DNA of 64,000 bases, from assembly GCF_020085105.1 (NCBI RefSeq), contig NC_058043.1, forward strand, positions 9,661,167-9,725,166, read 5' to 3'. The stretch is from Siniperca chuatsi (taxonomy: Eukaryota; Chordata; Actinopteri; Centrarchiformes; Sinipercidae). Under the pieces are notes generated by a model. It did no database searches, was not told the origin of the DNA, and was given only the letters and a program-made list of their open reading frames with translations. The translations under genes and the position numbers were made by a program. The first letter of the stretch is position 1, and each line of letters opens with the position of its first letter. Positions 25,202 through 38,200 of the stretch are shown piece after piece.

Positions 25202-25575
25202 TTAAAGGGCCAGTATGTAACATTTAGGAGGCGCTACTGGCAGAAATGGAATATAATATTTGAGTACATTTTAATTAGTGTATAAACGCCTGAAAATAAG
25301 TTGTGTAAGAATAAATAAGAATCGTTGTGTTTTCATTCCCTTAGAATAAGCCGTTTTTATCTACAGAGGGAGCGGGTTTCCTTTCACGGAGGCCGCCATG
25401 TTGCACCGCCATGTTTCTACAGAAGCCCAGAACAGACAAACCAAACACTGGCTCTAGACGGGGCCGTTCGCGTTTTTTGCCACCATAGTTTCTCCTACAC
25501 ACTTGGAACAGGAGAGTGGTTGCAAACTGTAGTTTCACCGCTATGCCACTAAATCCTACATTCTGGACCTTTAAA
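25202..25575. mobile_element. MITE-like element with imperfect inverted ends
   Basis: Left AAAGGGCCAGTATGTAACAT and right (reverse complement) AAAGGTCCAGAATGTAGGAT match at 16 of 20 positions. It belongs to a frequent fish family (tgtaggatttagtggca). More CpG than the surroundings. Short ORFs inside it are not genes. Confidence 0.65.
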
Positions 25576-26639
25576 GCTTAATGGGGTCAATGGGTCCTTT
25601 TCACATACAATATCCCAGGTTACATTGCTGCTCTGACATAAATTATTTCTTTTAAACCTGAAACAAAAGTAGACATGGCTTGGAAAAAGGATCATGCAGT
25701 ACACAATGTTGTATTGTAAAATCCCAAACCTGCCTCTGCAGTTATGCTGCTGTTATGCAACTGACACAATTCTCTGAAGTGAACTGTAGCTCATGTCGGA
25801 ATATGAAGGCTGTCGTTACACAGCATACTGCAGCGCTGTGATGAGTCAAAGTGTGGGCAGTTTCCTGTGGTGGACCATCAGTCTTGCAAACTGGGTCATT
25901 AAAATAGGCAGAAGAAGTGAAGTGCATTGGAAATACACTTGAAAACTCTCCAAAACTATGCAGCAACAACACCTAAAATAGTACATCTGATTCAGTTCAT
26001 GCATAAGCAATTAAAACACGCTTTTTCACTTTCATCCTTGAGGCTCACAAGAAAAGACTGCAGGAAGTCAAAATGTCTGCAGCTTTCTGTTTCTGTGTCT
26101 AGATCCTATTGAAAACATATGAATGGTGACCTATGGGATACATTGAAATAACTCAAACACAAGGAGTTAAATTCTAGAAATAGGTGAATCATAATTAGTT
26201 TATTGCAAACAAACAAAAAAAAAACAATAAACAGCATATGAATTTATGTTGTTTTTGTTGAACAATCTTGCCCCTATAAAGAATATGCACCAGCACAAGC
26301 TAGTTATTCATTTAGTGAAACTGCCAATAATTACTTAATTATTGATTTTTAGACCATACTTTTGGCTGGTCTGTTAAAGATGAGATGTATACACTGGTGT
26401 TGTGTGAAAACCTTATCTCCAAAGGCAGCATTTTTTCAGGACGATAATTTTTAGCATGAACACCATGTTTTTGATTTTTTTAAAAGGTGTCTCATAAAAC
26501 AGGGTTTGTGGAATTTATTTAAAAGTAAAAAGTATTCAGAAATTCCTGTTTGATAAATACCTGCTAAACATCAAAGACAGTGTGTTTTTGAAGGTACATA
26601 CTTGATAACCCAAATGACACCTGTCAAGCAGGTGTGTAC

Positions 26640-26935
26640 GAGGCAGCAAGTAAAAACAACCAAATGCAGACAACCGGGCAGACAGGAACAGTTCAGTTAT
26701 TTATTGGTAAAATGATGATAGAAAATCATACAGGCAATGGCAGCAGTCCAAAGAGAAGTAGCCAAGAATCCACAAGTTAACAGGAATGGGGCAGGTAAAA
26801 GGTACAGTAAGGCAGGTAGGCACAGGCACAGGTTCGAGTTCAGGTTCAAGGTCAAGAGGCTGGAAAGCAAAGGCATGAAGCAACATTTGCGATCTGGCCA
26901 GGAGCAGGTGGAGATGGGCTGGTGTGGAAGTTAAC
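26640..26935. repeat. CAGG-rich dispersed repeat fragment
   Basis: Many cagg/aggcagg words and cccaaag/gtccaaa patterns (aatggcagcagtccaaagag, ggcaggtaggcacaggcaca) resemble a known fish interspersed repeat. Family unknown to me. The reading frames in it are low-complexity shadows. Confidence 0.35.
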
Positions 26936-29900
26936 TTTCATTCACTTGTTTATCATTGGGGTCTTGAGACAGATGGCTATTTCCATTGCCATACAGATCA
27001 CTGTGTGTAAACTCTTTGAGCTACTCATCCAGGAAGGAGGAAGTATTCGAGAAGCTTTCTTGAATTTGCAGGTGAATTAAATTTACCAAACACCCCCCCA
27101 CAAAGAGATATTACATTGTCATAGGTGTTGAAGGGATTAGCCAAACAGTCACTGGCAGATTGAATCAGATTGTATTGTTAAATATCCTGTTTGGGATTTC
27201 CTGAGCTATAGTCACCTTTTGTTGTCACTCAGACCTCGTGATTAAGCCAGCCCACAACCTATTGTTTTAGACTACCCTTGTTGTAACAGTTGAACAGTTA
27301 ACTGGGACCGGTAGGAAAGTCTGAGGGCATCTGGTGGATTGATGGAGAATGGCAGGTCTGGAGAGATCCTAAGAAATGCACGGGCCTGGGGGAAGTGAGA
27401 AGTGGCAGGAGACAAGGACGAGGGGCAGACTGAGTAAAATAAAAAACAACAGAGGCAGCCGTCGTGACAACACCTGTATGTACAAACACATGTGCACACA
27501 TTTTCTACAATGTCGGAGCCAGAATGACAGAAGTCCTTCTGTCAGTTGCCACAGTCAAAGTCACAGTTTATGTGACCTATTGAGCATCTGCTCCTCTCAT
27601 TTCTGAAAGCTGTCACTACTGTCAGCTTGTCTCAAGAGCCAACAGAGTAAACTACACAGGCCTTTTTTTTTTTCATCTAGCACTTGGGGTAAAAAACAGA
27701 AAATAGTATTGTATTCCAGGATGCTAGAGCATAACAATATGCTGAACAGAAGTAGGGAGGTTTCCATTCATATCAAAGACAGTTCATTCTGCTATTAACA
27801 CACCTTTAGCCAGAAGGGGAGGAACTAATTAAATGGTTGGAGTGAAAACCTACGTGCATATGGCTCTCAGTGGCACCACTGAGCTCAGTCTTTAACACTG
27901 CAGAACCAAAAATGACCAACTGAAATGTTGACCCTCTCCATCTGTCAGTATTATCCACAGCAGACCAAATGCAGAGTTCCTTTTAGGAAGCACAGGAATC
28001 CTAGCTGAGTCTTTTTTATGTCAGGATTTAGTGAAATGCACACAAAAAGTGTCCCAGCACATCTTAAAAAGGAAACTAGATCAGGGACAATCCAACATGG
28101 TGGGTTATACCTACATAGACAACCTCTCTGATGATGCTACCCACTGTCCAAATCGGAAAAGATAAGAATTGTCAGCCATGTAGTTGTGATCTTAATCTTC
28201 ACATAAACCCTCATTCAACATTTTCCCTGCCCCCTGGACTTGCCCCCTGAACTTGTGAGTACTTTGGATTTTCACAAGAAAGTTGGATTTAATTCAATAG
28301 AACACGGGTCAAAACTAAGATACATTTCAGATTAAGTGGCCTCGGAACTTGGAAGTTGGTAAAACAGCTACTACAGATGTTATGACCGGTCGGTATCATG
28401 GCCTAAACCACAAAAACATGAACTTGCGTGTTATCAAACTTACCTTTTTCATTGGCAGCTAAACGTTTCACATGAAACACAATGAAATAGTCACACGTCA
28501 CATAATTCTGTCACTGTGGAACTTTCATCTACTATATCAACTACGTGGTACTGTCCACATCTGGGTTTCAGTTTGTGCTCATTTCCTGGAAATTGGAGAG
28601 ACTGTTAAACTTAAACAGTCAGCTGTTCAGCCACATACCAACAGCAGACGACCTCCACAATGGCCGCCAGATGTTGAACTTTCAAGTTCACTCAAATCAA
28701 TCAGCAAGGTGGAATCTGGTAAAGTCCTAAATCTCTAACGTAACATATTGTCATAGCATCAAAATTTTCTGAAAGGATTCAAATACAGCCACTGCCTCCT
28801 AGTTCATCTGTACAGTGTTATCACCAAGAGCCTCCTGTGTTCTTCCATCAGTGTCTGGTTCAACTCAGCTTCTGTTCACTGGGGGGCAAGCTGCACTGAA
28901 ATGTCAGTTCTCCAGTGGCTGCAACATGTCACTCAACAACTGACAAGATGTTCACAGTGACATAAATTGTAACCTGAAGACTTAAGACTGAAGAACTTTA
29001 TTAGGTTTCTGAAGTTCAAGTCAAATGATTTATATATTTGTATCTGACAACACTTCAAGCAAAAGCAAGTACTAATCATTATATATTTATTAAAGAAGCC
29101 ACAGTCAATGGTAACCAAATCAAAACATGCAATTAAAATTTAAAACATGCAATTAAATTAGCTATATAATGTTCCTATTTTAAAGACAAGACAGACACCA
29201 TACACAGCACCTAATTTGCATTTAAACTGGTGTATTTGTTTTTCCCAACAGAAAACTGGACCAGAAACAAACCATAGTGTAAAGATCGCCCCTGACATTT
29301 TCACCCAAAACCGTCCATGTTAGACATCCTTGCCTCTGGCAGCCATCACAGACTCTCCATTAAAACAAAGATAAAGCCAGACCTGTACCTCTGCACAATA
29401 TGGGAGTCATCTTCACCTCATGTTGCATCTTGAACTCTCTCTCAACACTGTATAACAGCTTTATATAGAACGCATAAAATATGTATCAGGTTTTCCGAGG
29501 ACGCCCCACACATGTGATTTTGGGTTAGCCAAGGTGGAATATGTCTGCCACTGGAGCGTGTCTGTGGACTAGACTTTCCAAACCAGCCTGCTCACTAGTA
29601 TTTGAAAACATCCCATCATAACATCACTGTAAATGCATGTGCTTTAATATTATAATCATCATAATTATTTTGATGACATGTGTAATTTGAAATCAGCTAT
29701 GGATTTACTGTGCAGTAGCTCAATGTGACCACAATGCTTGCAGTGGTACCTCTTTGAAGGAATGATGACTACAAGCTACAAAGCATCTGCTTTACGTATG
29801 CAGAGCTTCTGAAAGTGTCTTGGACATGATGCAGGCTGTTGACAACGAAGAAAATTATGCCCTCAGCAGAATTTTTCACCACCATAATAGATGTTGTCTT

Positions 29901-30235
29901 ACCACAGGACACTATTTCTGCATTGCCATACCATAATCTAGAGTGACACTGAAGTTAGTTGAGTTCAAAAGTGCAGCAAATTGCATACATGATAGATCTG
30001 TTTTATTGGCAATGACATCACCCACCATTAGTGGTATTCCCAGCGCCATGCATGGGCTACCTATGTAGAACTGAATTACTTTATGGTCTGTATTGTGTGC
30101 ATTAGTGCATGCTATTCCTGGGAATGGAATGTTTTGGTAACCATTATGTGTTTTAGTAAAACACAGTATCAAAAACTGTCATGTACCTAAAGCTGAAATC
30201 AAATGCTTAGTCAGATTCCTTCTTTATTATTAGTT

Positions 30236-30580
30236 ATGTAAAATGTCCTGTGGAATATCTGCTGGATGGATTGGCACTACATTTTAAACAGACATGTATG
30301 GTTCCCAGAGGACAAATGCTAATTAGTCTGGTGATCACCTGACTTTCCATCTTGTGCCATCATCAGGTCATTGCCCAATACTTTTATGGGGTTTATGACT
30401 AAATACCTGTAAAACTAATGGCATTCCCATCAGCCTCAGCTGTGCTTTGTGTTTAGTGTTTTTTAGCAAATGTTAGCATGCTAATATGCTAAACTAAGAT
30501 GGTGAACATGGTAAACATTATACCTGCTATAATGGGCCTAATAGAGCCACTAGCATGACTGTAGACTCTTAGTGTTGTTT
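30236..30580 (+). repeat. Dispersed repeat family A, copy 4
   Basis: Truncated at its 5' end. It has tggttcccagaggac, tgatcacctgactttccatc, cccatcagcctcagctgtgc, ggtgaacatggtaaacatta and the ctagcatgactgtagactct end. It is followed at once by a family B copy. Confidence 0.75.
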
Positions 30581-30589
30581 AAACGGACA

Positions 30590-31235
30590 GTTTCTGATTC
30601 AAAGCATAATTTTGTTATTTTGTCAAGGTTCTTGTGCAGCTGCTTGTGTATAGACTGCAGTAACACATTTTTGGCCACTTGGGGGCAGCGGAACAAGCTA
30701 TCAACAAAATTTAAATATACTAACTTCTTATAAAAATGTAATGGGAAACATGTTGGCAAACAACTGCTGATTTACACATTTAGCAACATTAGCATTTATT
30801 TGGAATGTGTTTTTGGCCACCCAATGAAATTAAATCCAATATGCACATTCCTTTTAGCTCTGCTTTGGTCTCCACCAACCTCTGAAGGAAATAGCTTGAT
30901 CTTGAGCCGCTAAATGCTCCACTATGTTCACCAGTTAGTCACTAACTAACTTTGTCTGCCTGCTGTTTGGTGCTGGGCAGGTAGCCAATAGTGGATTTTT
31001 AAAGATTTTTATTGAAAACAGCTGCCTGCTGTGTCTTAAAATGACACTGAATAGAGCGTTGAAAGTGAACTAAAACAGTTGCGGGCTGGAAAACTGAAAC
31101 AATGGGTTGAAAGACATTAAAACACTCCGTAGAGCTGAGAGGAGCTGCAGATTCAGGTGATGATTCCCTAGGGCTTCATCCCTACAAGCGCACACTAATT
31201 ACATTTACTCATTTAATCATAATATAAAAATATTG
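30590..31235 (+). repeat. Dispersed repeat family B, copy 1
   Basis: Homologous with 37590-38200 over about 600 nt. Shared blocks include ggggcagc.gaa.caagct, aatgtgtttttggcca, tctccaccaac.tctga.ggaaat, actaactttgtctgcctgct, tgctgggcaggtagc and agagctgagaggagctgcag. Non-coding dispersed repeat, intergenic. Confidence 0.7.
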
Positions 31236-32320
31236 ATTAGTGCAGGCAACTTTAAATAAAAAGGATTTTGCAGAAAAACATGTCTCCCCCCCCCAAAAAA
31301 AAATAGGGTACTGAAAAAAGTATTCTTTTGGTATTTGTACAGAAAGTCAGGTACTCTATTGAAAATAGTATCGAAAAATATACCCACCCATGTGCATGCA
31401 TAAGTTTATATATCACAGTGTGTGTCTGTATTTACTAATGTGCTTATCCTAGAATTTTTAAAACAAACATCTAAAATAAATAATAAATAAATAAAAATAA
31501 CTTAAGCCTCATATTTCAAAGAAATTTCTTTCGGCACTGCCAGAACAGCTCATGTTGATTCACTCTTTGATGAGGACATCAAAAGGCAATGCATGAATGA
31601 TCACAGTCTACTGTATCTCGATGTAAACTAAGGCGATGAGTAGTGTAAAGTGTGAGCCTGATGCAGTGGTAGCCTGTAGCACACACACTGGTATGAGTCA
31701 GCAGTACATCCCAGACAATTACTGAGCACATGACTCCCCGTCCCAGGAAGGACAATAAAAGTCCAGCACGGGACCGCAAAGTCTTTGCAGGAATTAGTTC
31801 AGGAGTCTGACTGTGTCCTGTTTCCCTCAGGCCTCTCTCTCTGCCTGCAGTCACACACATGATAGAAATATCTCAGCCAACCACGGGACACTTTATTGTT
31901 AAAAAGGACTGTCTGCCAACTGCTCACATGCTCAAAAAACACTACACAGTAGTGGTGTATTTGTTTATCTGAGCTGTTCTGGACAACAAAGTCATTAGGG
32001 GTATTGGAAAGTTCAGATCAATAAAATGATTTAAAATCCAGTTTAATTAAAAATCTAACTGTGCAGCTGGCATGCTTCTCGCCTGTCAAATTTGAGTATT
32101 TTTAATATACTCTTCTAGACACTATTCGTCCTCAGTATTCAACAAGGAACTCAAACTTACCTAAAATGAGGTTGACAAAACTTAGTGATGCGATAACAAG
32201 TGCAAGGGAAGCTGAGACCAAGAGTGCCAAGCTGAGTGATGAGCATTATCTTCAGGTGTCCATCAGTCCATCCCTCTTATGATCTAACTGTGCAGAGTGG
32301 CTGCTTCTGAGCCCTGTGCT

Positions 32321-32345
32321 AGTACGGTACAGTACAGTACAGTAC
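32321..32345 (+). repeat. Five tandem GTAC pentamers
   Basis: AGTAC-GGTAC-AGTAC-AGTAC-AGTAC, five units in 25 nt, followed 11 nt later by an ATGCAAAT octamer (32356-32363). Confidence 0.9.
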
Positions 32346-34256
32346 ACTGTCCGATATGCAAATTCCCAGATGGGACAGCAAACAGCAGCCTCCAGCTCAA
32401 GCAGCATTGAGGACCGATGCATTCGAGCCTCCGTCCGACGTCTGGATCAAAGTGGGACTGCTCCCTTCCTGCTTACATAACAATACTCTAGACAGATCCT
32501 CTGCTGCAGTTGGTGCCTGTGGATGAAACTACTTAGCCGGCAGGCGCTCTCTCTGACTTGCAAATGGACCTGGCACTGTTCCAGTCCAAGTCTCTCTGAA
32601 TAAAAGTGCTGAGCTAAAACTGGGCCATATACCTGGTGAAACACTCATAAAACTGCCTGATACTCTGAACTGTCTGGTCTCTCTTCCATATTATCTGTCA
32701 CTGTTCAGCTTGGCGGGTTGCGTATGCATCTTTTCCGCCTGGCGCTCAGTGTCCTGAGTCACAAACAGAGCCAGTGAACTGGACTGATTTGAATTGTCAC
32801 TGCATGTTTGTAGTTGGCTGCCTACAGGGCGCAGGCTGCCTCAGCATGACCCTCAGTGAGAATCTGGGCCAAAGGAAGCAGACGCAGAGGTGTCAGCTCA
32901 GGAAAAGAGAATGACAGGAGTGATGACATGGTGACAGCATGGGCTCACACACACAGTTTCTCATAATCTTTGAGGTGCGGATTACAAACTGTGACTAAGA
33001 CAACCCCCCTGTGTGTTGTGAGGCCAAATATTGAAAAATGACTCATACAATCAAACTTACCAGGCAGAAAATGTGCAGGCCAAGGACATGTGGTGGATCA
33101 TGACCAAATTTAGTGTGTGCCGAGAGCTATGAAACAACACATACTGGTGTGAAGATACAAGACAATGGGTGGTGTAAGGGTGGGTTATGTTATATTCCCT
33201 CTTGCACATTTGAGCAAATTGCCTCTCCTTGAAGTTAAATCGCTCTGCAGGATGACTAAAGTTCATGAGGAGAGATTATAGACTGAGACAGTTTGGAAAT
33301 TAGAGCCCTACATCCTCTGTGTTGAGTCACAGGCAGGAGATAAATGAGGATTACAGTCAAAGATGTGTACTGGCTGGACATTGGATTAATTACACATTTC
33401 TGAATATTTCACACACACACAGTCTGACCTTGAGAGATACAAATTGCTATCTACATTATTAGATCCCTCGCACGGGGCTGAACAGAATCGCATCTTAATT
33501 AAAAAGGTGGCAAGATAAAGAATCAGTGGGTTCACAGTCAGGTACAAACAGCCCAAGTGAACTGAACTGATAGCAAAAGTCCTTCATCTCTCACGCTACT
33601 CTCACAGCTTATTAATTGTGCACTTTACACTCCAATGCGTGCACGTTCTGCTTCAGTTAAACCTTGTCACCTTTTGCATCAGCACAGCTTACAGCAAGTG
33701 GTACACACGAAAAGACAGCAAGAGACAGCCAGAGAGAGAGAAATCAGGGTGTGTCTCAACATCACTAAAACATAATCTCTGCCCATATGTGACCTCTACT
33801 GACTAATTTATGAAACTGCATCTCTTCGCCTTTCATTATGGCCACGGTGCGTGCCGCAGAGCAGGAGTCAGCAGAGAGCACATTAAACTCAGTGAAACGT
33901 CAAACTGCTTTTTGTTGAATCAGACCAAGAGGGTCGTCCAGCTCCTGCTAAACTCCCTCTGCCACAATTATCTCATTTCCCCCCTGACATACATCTAATA
34001 ATGTTTATTGGATTAATACGTTGCTACGTTGTTACAAACATTTTTGGCTACTTGTGTTTGAAGAGCTTGCTTTTGTTTTCTCACACAGGCTTGGACAAGA
34101 GCTTTATTGCTAAAAAGTAAAATTTAGACGGATTAGTAACTTGATTACTGATGTCCCTGAACACTGAGGAGAAAAAGGGCATTTAGTTTAATGAGTGGGA
34201 TTTAGGTCACTGTTGACCACATAATACAATATTCAAATAATAAATAAGCAAAGTCA

Positions 34257-34597
34257 GGCTGCAGCTAACGATTATGTTTCATTGTCAATTAATCTGTGGA
34301 TTCTTTTCTCGATTGGTCCATAAACTGTCAAAAAAAGTGCACATCACAATTTCTGATAGCCCAAACTGACAGATTCAAATGTCTTGTTTTGTCCAACCAT
34401 GAGTCTAAAACCTGAAGATATGTGCTTTAATAGCATAGAAGACCAAGATAGCAAATATTCACATTTGAGAAGCTGGAACCTGTAAATCTTTGGCATTTTT
34501 GCTTAGAAGATTAATCAGCAACTATTTTGATAATCTATTAATCATTTAAGTCATTTTTTGTCAATCTATTAATCGACTAATCGTTTCAGCTCTACAG
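34257..34597. repeat. Dispersed repeat family C (ATTAATCGATTA type), copy 1
   Basis: Starts gcagctaacgatta and ends ctaatcgtttcagctcta, so the ends are inverted. The middle contains acatttgagaagctggaacc. A very common teleost repeat. Intergenic, 4 kb upstream of CSRP1. Confidence 0.65.
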
Positions 34598-35185
34598 TAA
34601 TGTTAAACTGGCAAAAATGCAAACTGAGGCTACATGAGATTATTCTGGCAGAAATAACACACGGGAACATGGATATCAACCACAGTGGATTTAACACTAA
34701 ACACCGACGTGCACAAAGCCAAACACACTGACGGCTATTTGCTATGCAAACACATTCTCAGTGTGAAGTCAACTCACCACCTCCAGCTCTTCCTCCTCAC
34801 CTAACAACTTGGCAAAGCTACTGTGAAAAATGCTGCCAAAAGGGAGCCCATTACCAGGGGAGGAGTCCTGGCTTCAAGTCAGGTCAAATGAAAAAAGGGA
34901 CTGTGCTGAATTCCTCCATGAGACTCCAATATGCAATCACCACTCCTCCGTACACTGATGGATGGACTACAGCCCAGCCCTGTCCCTGCCTCTTATCTTG
35001 CTTTGCCTCTTATCCTCTCTTCTTCCTCTGGATTAAATCCATTGAGTCTCTGTCACTCTACTCCTCTCTTCCTCTCTTTTCCCCCTCTCTGTCATGAGTA
35101 TAATCACATGTGCACATACTACACAACTAGCCAAGGCAGATGTCCAAAGAGCAGAAACAGAGGGCTAGTGTTGGCCAATCGCAGG

Positions 35186-35195
35186 CTATAAATAG
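35186..35195 (+). promoter_or_regulatory. MEF2 consensus / TATA-like CTATAAATAG
   Basis: Perfect match to the MEF2 consensus YTA(A/T)4TAR; it also contains TATAAATA. A CCAAT motif lies 8 bases upstream (35174-35178). It sits 3.4 kb upstream of the proposed CSRP1 first exon, in CSRP1 sense. It could be a muscle enhancer site or the TATA box of a distal promoter. Confidence 0.35.
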
Positions 35196-37298
35196 TCTTC
35201 TTGAGTTCATCATTGTCTCTTCCTGTGATGGTGAAGAGCCTAGAGGGCTTGGAGAGAGGGAGGAAGGCAGAAAAAGCAGCATCACTCTTTGCTAGCTTTT
35301 ACTTCCCTCTCTTGTATCGACTACAGTCTTCCTATCAGTTTCACCTTCCCCGATTCTCCTCTTTTCAAGGGAGATATCTGAGCCATGCTGGAAATGCTAA
35401 CATCCATGTATTTTTACTGAATGACAAAAGAAAATAAGGAAAAAATGCTCCAAAATACATGAGATTGTACCTCAGAGTTATATTTTGGTGAACAGCAGGA
35501 TGACTTTATAGTTAAGCTGACCATCCATCTATCATGATGTAAAGGTCACATGTGTGATGTGCTCTAATAAAGTGTGAGGGACAGTGAGCCTACCTGCACA
35601 ATTGTTGAATGTCACAGTGGACAAGATCACCAGTAAGCTGTGTACTGTGTCTGTCTCTATTATGTATAAAACACCAAAATACTGTTGCAGTGGTGAAATG
35701 ACTTTTCTTCGCTGTCTAGTGAAAATCACGTATCTCCAAAATTGGTGATTTTTCACTTTCCTTTCAATGTCCAGTGTTCCTTTATTGTCTGAGAAAAACC
35801 TCCCACCTTTTATGCTGAATAAACCATTTACAAACCCATCATCTGAAAAAACGCACTGTCGCAAGTTGAAAATACGGTGGTTTTTCTGAGCTCATGATAA
35901 GTCGATGCTTTGGAGATGCATGGTTTTCACTGGACAGCATAACTTCTCACATATAACACTGTATTGCAATCAAAGAACTTTGTCTGCTCTCTCAAGCTCT
36001 ACAAATACAATCTGCCACAAAAGAGGTTCCCTTCCTAAAATTAAGCTCTTGTTTTTAATAATCATCCAAACAGAAGAAATCATTAGAGAAGAGGGGCATT
36101 TTACTAAAAGGTATATCCCTTAAATCATCATATTAAGTGCAATAAAAAAAATTTACTTCAACCTCACCTGAATCACATAACACACAAAACCTTTTCTCTT
36201 TAGGGAGATCATTAAACCTACTTGTTTCTACAGATGATGGTAATGTACCTGAACACAACGGTGCACACAGAGATTTTTGCCTATTGGTTAAATTCCTCTT
36301 CACATACATGTAAGGTTCTACACTAGTTATTTTTAATGTGAAAATATGTTCCTAATTGAGGTTTGAACCAAACGTCAACAGACCGTCTTTCCTTATAAAT
36401 GTGCTTAACTTTGCACTGAGCGTCACAGATATTACACTGTTATCTGTTTAAAAATTTAAATAAATAATTCATACAAATGGTTTAATCTCACTAGTCCAGG
36501 TATGTCCATGCCAAATGGACCAGTTAATGTAATGTTAGGTCAAGTTATTTCAGTATTATACTATGGTATGGTACATTGTATGACCAAAGAAAATAACTAT
36601 TAATTTTCAAGTATACAAATGATGTTTTTGTGAGCTGATTGCAGTTAGGTCAAACACATGCAAAATATGAGTTAACAGTAGTAGAGAGAAATATCTGATT
36701 GACCTATTGCCCCCTGAGTCACACGGCTCACTTAAAGCCATCCAGAAGGTCTCTGGAGACGGTGAGTAATCCACTAAGCAAGAAGGAACATCCCAGGCTT
36801 TCAGCAGAAACACCTTGTAAGGCAGCAGCCACAGCGTTTCTTCTTAGATCGGACAGATTTATAGGATGTCCGCTCTAGATGTCACTGCTGCTCATCATGC
36901 TTTCTCCTTCATTAATGGTCGTCACAGACTCAAATGCATCAGCATGGAGTACAAACATCCAACACACAAAGTCATTGAGTATTTCATGAGAACATACGTA
37001 CTACCCCACAGACAAATCCACTGCAGGAGCTGTCATGAGAAAATGTCAGATGTGGTTAAGAGCAAGAATCTCAAACAAATACAGTTATTATGAAAGAAAA
37101 GGTCGATTGCCTACTGCCTTAAAAAAACATGGTACTTCATGTTTCTAAATTCTGACATTCAATTACTCAATTTGAATCCAGTGCAGCCATATTACTAGTA
37201 TTAGGGCAGTGATATGTTTTTCACCATTTTGGCTCTGTTCTAGTCTCAGTGACTATGAGGTTAAAGTGGACTTTCAGCTTTAAGGGTGTTGTTCACAT

Positions 37299-37308
37299 CC
37301 ATATTTGG
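37299..37308 (+). promoter_or_regulatory. CArG box (CCATATTTGG) upstream of CSRP1
   Basis: Second perfect CC(A/T)6GG match, about 1.3 kb upstream of the proposed CSRP1 noncoding exon. It lies just outside a dispersed repeat copy that begins near 37590. Confidence 0.4.
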
Positions 37309-37589
37309 TGAACAGTGTAGGACCTGTAGCCCTTTTTTCTTTAGTACTCCCCCAGTTTAAAGTCAATGCAGCAGGACAATGATACCAAAACGATGTTTTT
37401 TAGTGCCAAACTGTGGAATGCTCTGACCTCAATCCAACCGATCATGTGCCTCACTTGCTAAGACCAGACAGATGGGGGAAAAAAAAGAAAATTCCCTGAA
37501 ACAAGCCAGAAGGGAAGATGGCTGCAGTACAGGCCTGGCAGAGCATCACCAGGGTGCCTGCTGATATCTGTGAGTCGTAGACTTCTAAG

Positions 37590-38200
37590 GATTTGCAAAT
37601 TAAAATCTGCATTAACTGCAATTTTTTGCCTCTTAGGGGCAGCAGAAACAAGCTTTAAAAGCAACACTGACATTTGTCACCCTTTAAGTTGATATGATGA
37701 GCTTGATATCAAACAGGTTCATATTTACACATGGAGCAGACTAGAGGCAACCTTAGCATTCATTAGGAGTCGTGTTTGTGGCCAACAGATGAATGTAAGT
37801 CCAATATTCACTCTCTTTTTAGCTCCACCAACTTCTGAGGGAAATACCTGGCTCTTTAGCTGCTAAATGTTCACCAGCTACTCGCTAACTTTGTCTGTCT
37901 GCTGTTGGTACTGGGCAGGTAGCATAGTGTGGGTTTTTAAGAGCATTTTCACAAAAAACCTCTGCCTGCTGCGACCTGAAACGATCTTGAGAGCCATGAG
38001 AGTGAACCAAAACAGTAAAGTTGCAGTCTGTAACACCAAAGCTATGAGCTCAAAAACACTAAAACGCTCTTTAGAGCTGAGGGGGACTGCAGAGTCAGAT
38101 GAGAATTCTCTGTGGGTTCGTCACTATAGGCCACCCCTTTCACATATGCGTAGCGATTTGATCCATTGTTAATATAAAAGTGTTGATTATAGAATAGGGC
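37590..38200 (+). repeat. Dispersed repeat family B, copy 2
   Basis: Diverged second copy in the same orientation as 30590-31235, ending about 360 nt before the putative CSRP1 leader exon. Any CSRP1 proximal promoter element in this stretch would be repeat-derived. Confidence 0.7.

Noticed and set aside
25325-25552. Open frames on both strands near 25.3-25.5 kb
   Set aside because: They lie inside a MITE-like element with inverted ends.
34744-35191. 117- and 86-codon plus-strand open frames upstream of CSRP1
   Set aside because: CT-rich low-complexity translations with no recognisable domain or splice context.
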